Source of the DNA: Oscillospiraceae bacterium
Lineage (GTDB): Bacteria > Bacillota_A > Clostridia > Saccharofermentanales > Saccharofermentanaceae
Direction: 5' to 3'
Length of the DNA: 5,552 nucleotides
Assembly: GCA_902803365.1 (NCBI GenBank)
Contig: CADCPU010000003.1
Location: 1 to 5,552, forward strand
The translations under genes and the position numbers were made by a program. Under the pieces are notes generated by a model. The model did not search any database and was not told where the DNA came from. It worked only from the letters and a program-made list of their open reading frames with translations. Positions 1 through 5,552 of the stretch are shown here, piece after piece (positions within the stretch are counted from its first letter, which is position 1; each line of letters starts with the position of its first letter).

Positions 1-1488
1 AGGTTCTGTTACCTCTGTAGGAACTGCTGTTGGCTCTGCTGCTTCAGTAGGAGCAACCGTAGGCTCTGTGGTTGCAACAGGAGTTGCAGTAGGAGCTGTT
101 GTAGCTGTTACCTTAGGAGTAGCTGTAGCCGTAGGAGCTGTAGTTGCTGTAGGCTTAGGTGTAGCAGTTGCCGTAGGAGCCGTAGTTGCTGTCGGCTCAG
201 GTGTAGCTGTTGCCGTAGGCTCCGGTGTAGGTGTAACTGTAGGAGTAGGAAGTTCATTTTCTGTTATGAAACCGATCTTACCGTACTGCCCTTCTGCCAG
301 ACCTTCTTCACGATGCCATTTGCCGTCCTCGGAATTACAGATAACTGTATTTGTATATCCCTTAGTATCAGCCGTTGCAAAGTTTGTGAAGCTTGCTTCT
401 GTTCCGTCAAGCCACTGATATGCACCTGCTGTGTCAGCATTTTCGGATATACCGATATAAGCTGCACCGATACCTGCATCAGCAAGAGTCTTAACGAGAT
501 AAGCATTCTCTTCTTCAGACTCGATCTTAACGCACTTAAGATCCTCGTTGTTATTCAGGATGATCTGAGCAACATCCCAGGAAGAAGGACTCCAGAATGT
601 ATACTCTGAATAGAACTTGTTGTCTTCGTAGTTATCGAAATCAAACTCATTCGTGAAAGTATCCTTCTTCATAGCAGAAAGATCGATCTCAGCAACAAAG
701 CCGAAGCCCATGCTGATATGAGTATCATTCCATCTGCCGTTATTCGTATAGACATGAGTCCAGTTCTCACCTTTACCACCGTTAGGCTCTCCGCCGCTCC
801 AGTTTGTAAAGGAAACTTCGGTTCCGTCTGTCCAATACCAGTTACCCTCATCATTCTCATCAGTAAAACCGATATAGTAGCTTGAGGAACGGCCTGTTCC
901 CTCAGTTGCCTTGATAAGGTCATAAACTACGTTGTACTCCTCTTCAGATCCGATGGAAACGAGGTGTCCGCCGAGTCTTCTGCAGTATTCCTCAGCAGAA
1001 TGCCAAGCAGAAGACACATCATAACGGATATAGAGATGATCATTATCGATCACATAACGGCTGTAATCGAGATGATCATAGATGACCATATTAGATCCGT
1101 TGCCGAGCATAGGATCATAAGCATACTTTTTCACCGTCGTGTTGCCATTATTGTCTGTAGCAGTAGTGATAACGGTATACTCCTCGCCGCTTCCGTCAAG
1201 AATGAAATTACTACCAAAGGACGCACTCTCAGAAGTAGACTGCTCATACTGCTCAGGACCTTCTGAAGTCTTGTAAACTGTTGCGGTTGTACTTGCAATA
1301 CCGGATTCATCACTTGCTGTGAATGTGATCCTTACGCCTGTAGCGGTACGATTTGAAAAAGTAACCTGATAAGTAGGTGCAGTCGTATCGACCTCATCGT
1401 CTGCGAGCACCATGCCGCCAAATCCGGCCATTGTTGAAAGAACGACTCCGCCGGACAAGAGAGTCGCCAGGAATTTTGATTTGTTCAT
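1..1488 (-). CDS. Secreted tandem C-type-lectin-like domain protein, partial (C-terminus off window)
   Basis: The frame stays open from an ATG at 1488 to the window edge, giving 496 residues without a stop. The start is supported by GGAGG at 1493-1497, four bases upstream. Residues 1-29 form a signal peptide (Lys at 3 and 5, hydrophobic core, likely cleavage after VLA29). Residues 34-125 resemble a bacterial Ig-like domain (TAP start, TASDESGIA, later TATDNNGN). Residues 137-270 are a C-type lectin-like domain: SAEEYC, GGHLVSI, YIGFTD, WTDGT, then EPN (234-236) and WND (253-255), the known family residues for calcium-dependent mannose-type sugar binding. Residues 295-411 are a second CTLD (KIESEEE, YIGI, WLDGTEASFTNF, GFITE) without EPN or WND. 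From about 413 a Pro/Thr/Ala linker runs to the edge. Only Cys169, 319 and 384 are visible, so the usual CTLD disulfides are missing. A role in binding surface or host glycans is inferred. An anchor or further domain may lie beyond the edge. Confidence 0.9.
   Translation of the reverse strand, partial: MNKSKFLATLLSGGVVLSTMAGFGGMVLADDEVDTTAPTYQVTFSNRTATGVRITFTASDESGIASTTATVYKTSEGPEQYEQSTSESASFGSNFILDGSGEEYTVITTATDNNGNTTVKKYAYDPMLGNGSNMVIYDHLDYSRYVIDNDHLYIRYDVSSAWHSAEEYCRRLGGHLVSIGSEEEYNVVYDLIKATEGTGRSSSYYIGFTDENDEGNWYWTDGTEVSFTNWSGGEPNGGKGENWTHVYTNNGRWNDTHISMGFGFVAEIDLSAMKKDTFTNEFDFDNYEDNKFYSEYTFWSPSSWDVAQIILNNNEDLKCVKIESEEENAYLVKTLADAGIGAAYIGISENADTAGAYQWLDGTEASFTNFATADTKGYTNTVICNSEDGKWHREEGLAEGQYGKIGFITENELPTPTVTPTPEPTATATPEPTATTAPTATATPKPTATTAPTATATPKVTATTAPTATPVATTEPTVAPTEAAEPTAVPTEVTEP
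94..219 (-). repeat. Three 42-bp tandem repeats encoding a Pro/Thr/Ala linker
   Basis: Residues 424-465 of the lectin-like protein are three consecutive 14-residue units of consensus PTATATPKPTATTA (Glu replaces Lys in unit 1; Val replaces the third Pro in unit 3). A fourth partial unit follows towards base 61. At DNA level the copies differ at only a few positions each, mostly third codon positions. Such linkers commonly space domains in secreted clostridial proteins and are candidates for O-glycosylation. The 42-bp unit keeps the frame, so copy-number change would alter linker length without breaking the gene. Confidence 0.85.
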
Positions 1489-1536
1489 ATAACCTCCGAA
1501 CTCATCATTCAAATTTTTTTAGAACCAACATCGACA

Positions 1537-1564
1537 ATTCTATCACAGATCAGGCCTTCTACAA
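1537..1564 (-). promoter_or_regulatory. Candidate promoter of the lectin-like gene
   Basis: On the minus strand, TAGAAT (1537-1542) is preceded by TGA, giving an extended -10 (TGnTAGAAT). A poor -35, TTGTAG (1559-1564), lies 16 bases upstream. Predicted transcription would start near 1530, about 40 bases before the ATG. The -35 matches consensus at only three positions, so the call rests mainly on the extended -10 and the location. Confidence 0.5.
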
Positions 1565-1576
1565 GCATAAAATATC

Positions 1577-1618
1577 AATGCTTTCGCGCACTTCGGCATA
1601 TTATTCAGCCGAAGCATT
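1577..1618. repeat. Nested inverted repeat in the gap after the VanZ gene
   Basis: Two pairings are possible. The inner stem is CTTCGGC (1591-1597) with GCCGAAG (1608-1614) and a 10-base loop. The outer stem is AATGCTT (1577-1583) with AAGCATT (1612-1618). They share bases 1612-1614, so the full-length forms of both stems cannot form together. On the minus strand the hairpin begins about 40 bases after the VanZ stop and is followed by GATATTTTAT, not a clean U-run. It may be a weak terminator for the lipoprotein-VanZ operon or a regulatory structure ahead of the lectin gene promoter. Confidence 0.45.
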
Positions 1619-1658
1619 CCTTCTGTACGCTTTTTGATACATAAACAAGGAATTGGGA

Positions 1659-2339
1659 TCAGTTCACAACGGCAAGTTCGTCCCCAATACCCGGGAAGAC
1701 CTTATTCAAGATCTTCCTTACGGCAGGGATCTTCACGATAAAGAACATGATGAGTGCACCGAAGACATTTAAGATAAGATCGTCGATATCGCAGGAACCC
1801 ATAAGGAAGAGCATCTGCAAGAGCTCGATCGATATAACAATTATATTAATGGTTAATAAGAATACCGGAAATCTTCTCTGTTTTCGAAAAAACACCTGAA
1901 GGAAAAATCCCATCGGCATGAGAGCCAGGATATTTCCGCCCACATTAACGAGCGTATAGTGAGTAAATACACCGTTTGAGATCGCATCGCGGATCGTCAG
2001 GAACGGGATAAAATTAGTCCTGCACTTAAGATAGATCGAGAACTGCTCTTTGTCAGTAAACGCAAGACTCGACGGTCTGTAAAAGTAAGACGATGTCAAA
2101 GTAAATGATAACAGCAGATGCAGGAATATAAGGAAATAAAATACAAGGAGCCTTTTCATGATCTTAACTTCATTTCCCGGATCTCTTCTGAGCCTGATCC
2201 TCGCGGCATTATAAGAAAATACTACCAACAGGATGACAAAGACCAAAAGGACCGCAGAGGGTAAATCACCAAACTTCAGCAGATAAAAGAGCGCCAAAAG
2301 AACGGTTATGGCTGTTGAGACAAGTTCCTTAACCTTCAT
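1659..2339 (-). CDS. VanZ-family integral membrane protein
   Basis: This 226-residue protein shows the VanZ family signature: NFIPF (109-113), N132-VGGN136 followed by LMPMGF (140-145), E172 with Q175, and D184-I-D-D187 then N191-xx-G194. Hydrophobic segments at roughly 8-22, 28-46, 62-82, 125-150, 158-180 and 188-204 suggest five or six membrane spans, with an Arg/Lys-rich loop at 47-63 that is probably cytoplasmic. VanZ itself gives low-level teicoplanin resistance, but most chromosomal homologues have unknown roles, so resistance should not be assumed. Its ATG overlaps the end of the upstream lipoprotein gene by 11 bases, and GGAG at 2349-2352 lies inside that gene nine bases before the start. 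This indicates co-transcription and probable translational coupling. Length is somewhat above that of minimal VanZ proteins because of the extra N-terminal spans. The family call is firm; the function is not known. Confidence 0.85.
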   Translation of the reverse strand: MKVKELVSTAITVLLALFYLLKFGDLPSAVLLVFVILLVVFSYNAARIRLRRDPGNEVKIMKRLLVFYFLIFLHLLLSFTLTSSYFYRPSSLAFTDKEQFSIYLKCRTNFIPFLTIRDAISNGVFTHYTLVNVGGNILALMPMGFFLQVFFRKQRRFPVFLLTINIIVISIELLQMLFLMGSCDIDDLILNVFGALIMFFIVKIPAVRKILNKVFPGIGDELAVVN

Positions 2340-3507
2340 TTACGTCATCTCCGCCAAGTTCACCGAATCCGCCCTCACCGTCTTCGTCGAATGACTTTTC
2401 GATATTGTAGTAATCACCATAAGGACGGATAACATCCATGTATATCTCAGATGTCTTCAAAAAACCAACATAATAATGGTGGTTCTCTCCGCGTTCATCC
2501 ATGAAAGCATCCAGCGCGAGGGTATCAAGAATACAATACCCGGTCGGATATGTATTTTTATAAAGATCGTCAGCCCTTACCTTACCGTCCTGAGCCTTGA
2601 TCAGATCCTCAAAACTTACATAGTAAAAATATCTGACCGTACCGCTTGAATGCTCAACGGAGATCTGAAGGATCAGATAAATGATATTAGCCTTGCCGTG
2701 AATATAGTCCGGTTTAAGTCCGTCTTTAAGATGCACAAAATAATATCCGTATAAAGAACAGTCGGTAACGACCTCATCTTCCGCCCAATCAGTCTTGGCA
2801 TAGAAAAGATCCACAGCCTGATCCTTAAGCGAATCAATGGTCTCATTATCAATGTCATCAACAGACATGACATATTCCTCAAGTCCCTCAACGGTATAAG
2901 TCTTGGTCGTCTCGGTCAGTTTATATCCCTTCTCCTTGCAGATCTTTTCAGCATCTTTATTGCGCAGGGATATCGTCACCTCGTCACCGTTGGAAAGACC
3001 GTGAGCTTCGCGGATCGAAAACTCCAATTCCTCTACCGGAAGATCTGCGGTATTTACAGTCATCTCGGCATTACCGTTCGGTGCGATACCGGAGAACTTG
3101 ACCTCCACATAATCAAACGGATCGAGCTTTGGGATCTCCTTAAGATCCTTTACTACGACTTCAATATCATCAGCCTCAAATCTGACGTTATACTCTTCTT
3201 CGATCTTCTTATCGGATATGTCCCATTCAAAATTGATCTCATCACCGTTCTTGATCTCAGATACCTTATCCCACTTGCCCTTTATCGCCTTTTTGACCTT
3301 GCTGGACGTGCAATCCTTGAGGGCTTTGTTATCTTCGATGAGAGCATCATAATCTATCTCATAAGTAAGCTCACCTTCGCCCGAAAAACCGTCTATGTCG
3401 TACTTAAGATAATCGGCAACATCGATCGTCACAGGTTCCCTGGAACATGCTCCGAAAACAAATGCTGCAGCCACTGAAGCTATAAGTGCGATCGTTCGCT
3501 TTTTCAT
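2329..3507 (-). CDS. Lipoprotein with duplicated beta-rich domain
   Basis: This 392-residue protein begins with a lipoprotein signal (MKKR, hydrophobic run, FGAC with Cys21 as the likely lipidated residue; Phe at -3 is not the usual Leu). Two similar domains follow. Domain A (about 27-125) has YLKYDIDGFSGEGELT, then KNGDEINFEW at 86-95. Domain B (about 128-215) has YVEVKFSGIAPNGNAEMT, then SNGDEVTISL at 172-181 and ends TYTVEGLEEY. A third aromatic-rich region (236-365; GYYFVHL, RYFYYVSFEDL) resembles C-terminal parts of uncharacterised clostridial lipoproteins. Residues 372-392 are an Asp/Glu/Gly tail. The start has AAAGGAGAA at 3517-3525, about 10 bases upstream, and a strong promoter. The protein should sit on the outer face of the membrane, next to its VanZ-family operon partner. 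No enzyme motif was recognised; a binding or scaffold role is only a guess. Confidence 0.85.
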   Translation of the reverse strand: MKKRTIALIASVAAAFVFGACSREPVTIDVADYLKYDIDGFSGEGELTYEIDYDALIEDNKALKDCTSSKVKKAIKGKWDKVSEIKNGDEINFEWDISDKKIEEEYNVRFEADDIEVVVKDLKEIPKLDPFDYVEVKFSGIAPNGNAEMTVNTADLPVEELEFSIREAHGLSNGDEVTISLRNKDAEKICKEKGYKLTETTKTYTVEGLEEYVMSVDDIDNETIDSLKDQAVDLFYAKTDWAEDEVVTDCSLYGYYFVHLKDGLKPDYIHGKANIIYLILQISVEHSSGTVRYFYYVSFEDLIKAQDGKVRADDLYKNTYPTGYCILDTLALDAFMDERGENHHYYVGFLKTSEIYMDVIRPYGDYYNIEKSFDEDGEGGFGELGGDDVNEG

Positions 3508-3536
3508 AGATAAGTGTTCTCCTTTATTACTAAGGA

Positions 3537-3564
3537 ATTATACACATAAAACACATGTTTTCAA
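3537..3564 (-). promoter_or_regulatory. Promoter of the lipoprotein-VanZ operon
   Basis: On the minus strand, TTGAAA (3559-3564, five of six consensus bases) and a perfect TATAAT (3537-3542) are separated by 16 bases. It lies just after the terminator of the upstream gene. Transcription would start near 3530, leaving a leader of about 23 bases that contains the AAAGGAGAA ribosome binding site. This is the best sigma-A-type promoter in the window. Confidence 0.8.
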
Positions 3565-3571
3565 TGAAACT

Positions 3572-3604
3572 AAAAAGATCCTTCGTTTTTGCCGAAGGAT
3601 CTTT
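3572..3604 (-). terminator. Intrinsic terminator of the DUF4214-metallopeptidase gene
   Basis: A perfect 12-bp stem (3574-3585 with 3593-3604; minus-strand arm AAAGATCCTTCG) closes a 7-base loop and, read on the minus strand, runs into a stretch of T residues. It starts five bases after the stop codon at 3610. It separates this gene from the lipoprotein operon promoter that immediately follows. Confidence 0.9.
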
Positions 3605-3609
3605 AACTT

Positions 3610-5409
3610 TTATATCATTCCGTGTTGTGCCGCAAATCCGGTATCGATCATGTACTGCAAGATCTTATCATCATGCTCTTCCCACTTACCGTCGGTTATC
3701 CACTTCGAGAACTTTTCGAACACATCATCGCTTGTCTGAGATCTAATGATCTTTGAAAGCTCATCTACAGAATAATGACGCACATAATCAGTTTCCACTA
3801 CATCATGCTTCTTGGCTTCTGCGATCATCTTGGCGATCGTATCCTTGCCGTATGTCTCACACAGGAATGTCACAAATCGGATACCGTATTTGTAGTCATA
3901 GTGATCCGAATTTCTCTCCGCCATAGGATCGAGCGCCGATGCACCCTGCAGATAAAACGAGTTATCTTCATTCTCATCAGTAAAATACTGTGTCGTCTGG
4001 TATACATCCCATCCGTTCAACATTCCGACCTGCTCAGCTGCATAGCATGCAATTCCTTCATCAAGAGCAGGACCTAGCTCTATATTGCCGCGAAGCGACA
4101 GTACGTGAGCAAGTTCATGGCAGAGTACCTGATAACCGCCTTCAGTCAGATCATAATCATAGACAAAAACTCTTTCACCGGTAGCATTCTCTACTACACC
4201 ATCCTGCTTATCCTTGGCGATAAAGATCTCCACCTTGGACTGATCTTTGTTTACGTCCTTGAATGTAAGCGGATTACCGTAGAAGAAACTCTTATAAGAA
4301 TCATACTCACAAGGCTTTGCGCTATATGACATTCCCAGAACTTCTTCCTCGCTCTTCATTATCATCTCGATTATCTCAAAAGAATCCTGCGGGATCGTAA
4401 CGCCTTTCTCCATATAGATGACGATCTTATCATCCTCAGCGCAGCATGCTGTATCAGCAGTGAACATCTCTCCCTTTTGGCCGTTCAAAGTCGCGATCTT
4501 CGACTCTTTATAGCTTTCAAAATCACTCGAGAAATCGTCCTTCTCACCCGAAGGCACATAGGTACCGAGATTTATTCCGTTCTTTGCGCAGATACCCGCG
4601 AACTCCTCAGAGCAGACAAAACTTCCGAAGAGTTCATCCTTCGTCATACCGTCAGCGAGCTTGGAGATCCAGTAATTCAATCCTTCTTCATCAGCGCCGC
4701 GCCCAAGGAACATAAAATAAAAATTAGCAATATACCATTCGGGACTTAAGTCCTGAGATCTAAACTCAGGACTGGTGATAAAGAACTTGGAACAATCGAT
4801 CGCTGTTGTATTTCCTGTCAGGAGCATCTCACACCAATGCTTCAAGCCGTCGTTATCAGGGAGTCTTTCGAGCGTATTTATATAAAGTGAATTAACGAAA
4901 GAATTGACTCCGCACAATGCTTCATAAGAATAAGCCGGATTATAGTAACCCGCATTCATATTGCATTCCTTGCAGATACCGGCAAATTCATCCGAAGCGA
5001 CAAATCCCGAGAACACATCACTTCTGCTCATTCCTTCACTCAGCTTACCGGTCCAAAACGCGATCCCATCTGCATCAGGTTCCCTGTCCATAAAAAGCTT
5101 ATACAGATCTTTGATGTACTGCTCATCAGATGTTCCAGCATTAACGTATTCGTCACTGAAAACAAAGTTCGCAGCCAGAAGTCCGCCCGTAAGTCCGTCT
5201 TCAGTTACAAGCAGATGCCAGTACTCAAAGCCGTCCCACTCAGGTTCCCTGTGGAGCACCACCTCATAGCATCTGCTCACGAGATCATCAGGAGACTTAT
5301 TCTCCTCATCAGCAAACAGTCTGCCGGCATAACCGGTCAGATAACCGAATGACGTCATTGCGATAAGAGCCAGACTTATCAAACTCTTAGATACTTTGGA
5401 TCTCTTCAT
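3610..5409 (-). CDS. Secreted protein with four DUF4214 modules and a HEXXH metallopeptidase domain
   Basis: This is a 599-residue protein counted from the ATG at 5409, chosen because GGAGG at 5418-5422 sits eight bases upstream; an ATG 15 bases earlier has no such site. Residues 1-33 are a signal peptide (KRSK, hydrophobic core, likely cut after LFA33). Four DUF4214-type modules follow at about 40-92, 94-150, 167-222 and 222-279, each with an R-x-PD-xx-G-xxxW core (Arg54, 109, 182, 237; Trp64, 119, 192, 247) and an S-x-EF/EY end. The last lacks the Pro. The C-terminal part resembles peptidase MA-like gluzincins: HELAH at 431-435, a Glu451 in LDEGIA as the probable third zinc ligand, and YKYGIRF at 506-512. 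By family knowledge the two His and Glu451 bind zinc and Glu432 is catalytic. There are 14 cysteines and no C-terminal anchor, so it is probably released or held through DUF4214. The gene has its own promoter and terminator. The substrate is unknown. Confidence 0.85.
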   Translation of the reverse strand: MKRSKVSKSLISLALIAMTSFGYLTGYAGRLFADEENKSPDDLVSRCYEVVLHREPEWDGFEYWHLLVTEDGLTGGLLAANFVFSDEYVNAGTSDEQYIKDLYKLFMDREPDADGIAFWTGKLSEGMSRSDVFSGFVASDEFAGICKECNMNAGYYNPAYSYEALCGVNSFVNSLYINTLERLPDNDGLKHWCEMLLTGNTTAIDCSKFFITSPEFRSQDLSPEWYIANFYFMFLGRGADEEGLNYWISKLADGMTKDELFGSFVCSEEFAGICAKNGINLGTYVPSGEKDDFSSDFESYKESKIATLNGQKGEMFTADTACCAEDDKIVIYMEKGVTIPQDSFEIIEMIMKSEEEVLGMSYSAKPCEYDSYKSFFYGNPLTFKDVNKDQSKVEIFIAKDKQDGVVENATGERVFVYDYDLTEGGYQVLCHELAHVLSLRGNIELGPALDEGIACYAAEQVGMLNGWDVYQTTQYFTDENEDNSFYLQGASALDPMAERNSDHYDYKYGIRFVTFLCETYGKDTIAKMIAEAKKHDVVETDYVRHYSVDELSKIIRSQTSDDVFEKFSKWITDGKWEEHDDKILQYMIDTGFAAQHGMI

Positions 5410-5417
5410 ATATCCAT

Positions 5418-5422
5418 CCTCC
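5418..5422 (-). promoter_or_regulatory. Ribosome binding site deciding the start of the DUF4214-metallopeptidase gene
   Basis: GGAGG on the minus strand lies eight bases before the ATG at 5409, the usual distance. It overlaps the alternative in-frame ATG at 5422-5424, which therefore lacks a ribosome binding site of its own. The longer GGAGGAGG at 5453-5460 is about 28 bases before that earlier ATG and lies upstream of the predicted transcript start. Confidence 0.8.
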
Positions 5423-5442
5423 ATTTTGTGATTTGTAAGGGG

Positions 5443-5470
5443 ATTTTAGCAACCTCCTCCAAATAATCAA
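5443..5470 (-). promoter_or_regulatory. Promoter of the DUF4214-metallopeptidase gene (extended -10)
   Basis: On the minus strand, TTGATT (5465-5470) and TAAAAT (5443-5448) are 16 bases apart, and TGC directly precedes the -10, giving an extended TGnTAAAAT element. The predicted transcript starts near 5436, with a leader of about 27 bases. The 16-base spacer contains GGAGGAGG, which would therefore not be transcribed from this promoter. Confidence 0.65.
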
Positions 5471-5552
5471 TGTAATTAATCAAATCTTAATGACCCGTTC
5501 ATTCCAACATAAGGAATCAGCTTTTCGCCTCATCCAAAGATAAAATTCACTA
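5471..5552. other. Upstream intergenic end of window, no gene seen
   Basis: This AT-rich stretch before the promoter shows no supported reading frame on either strand. A short ATTCC/GGAAT inverted repeat (5501-5505 and 5513-5517) is present but is too short to call. Confidence 0.4.

Noticed and set aside
94..219. CRISPR-like direct repeats
   Set aside because: The 42-base units are contiguous without unique spacers and encode an in-frame peptide repeat.
68..418. Plus-strand Val/Ala/Gly-rich open frame
   Set aside because: It is the antisense reading of the Pro/Thr/Ala repeat linker in the lectin-like gene. The minus-strand frame has a signal peptide, recognisable domains and a ribosome binding site.
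1659..2339. VanZ as part of an acquired glycopeptide-resistance cluster
   Set aside because: No vanHAX, vanRS or transposon genes are present. Chromosomal VanZ-like proteins are common in Clostridia, so no resistance claim is made.
3001..3477. Plus-strand 158-residue open frame opposite the lipoprotein gene
   Set aside because: It lacks a signal or family motif, has no convincing ribosome binding site, and lies wholly antisense to a well-supported gene.
5410..5424. Earlier in-frame ATG adding five residues to the metallopeptidase
   Set aside because: No ribosome binding site lies at a suitable distance, and its ATG overlaps the GGAGG that serves the ATG at 5409. It also adds acidic residues (MEDGY) ahead of the basic N-region of the signal peptide.
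5501..5517. ATTCC/GGAAT inverted repeat upstream of the metallopeptidase gene
   Set aside because: Five base pairs with a seven-base loop is expected by chance in AT-rich DNA, and no T-run follows.

Overview
The window carries four genes, all on the minus strand and all predicted to encode exported or membrane proteins. AGGAGG-type ribosome binding sites, a lipobox lipoprotein, a VanZ-family protein, DUF4214 modules and Pro/Thr/Ala linkers together point to a Gram-positive anaerobe of the Clostridia, such as a gut or rumen Lachnospiraceae- or Oscillospiraceae-like bacterium. The family-level guess is weak. No rRNA, tRNA, mobile-element, phage or CRISPR feature was seen.

In transcription order (right to left): (1) 5443-5470 holds an extended -10 promoter for a 599-residue secreted protein (3610-5409). 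It has four DUF4214 modules followed by a zinc-metallopeptidase-like domain (HELAH, downstream Glu, YG motif), and a strong intrinsic terminator directly follows its stop. (2) A close-to-consensus promoter at 3537-3564 drives a two-gene operon: a 392-residue lipoprotein with a duplicated beta-rich domain (2329-3507) and a VanZ-family membrane protein (1659-2339). Their reading frames overlap by 11 bases. (3) A 170-base gap holds an inverted repeat and a weaker candidate promoter. (4) A secreted C-type-lectin-like protein follows (1488 to beyond base 1). It has a signal peptide, an Ig-like domain, a CTLD with intact EPN and WND motifs, a second degenerate CTLD, and a Pro/Thr/Ala linker with 42-base tandem repeats. 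The window edge cuts it, so its C-terminus is unseen.

The locus reads as a cell-surface cluster: a putative glycan-binding protein, a lipoprotein with a polytopic membrane partner, and a modular secreted protease. Terminator and promoter placement suggests three separate transcription units, so joint function is inference. The least ordinary items are the DUF4214(x4)-metallopeptidase fusion, the paired CTLDs of which only one keeps the calcium/sugar site, and the coupled lipoprotein-VanZ pair. Nothing in the sequence alone proves a new system.
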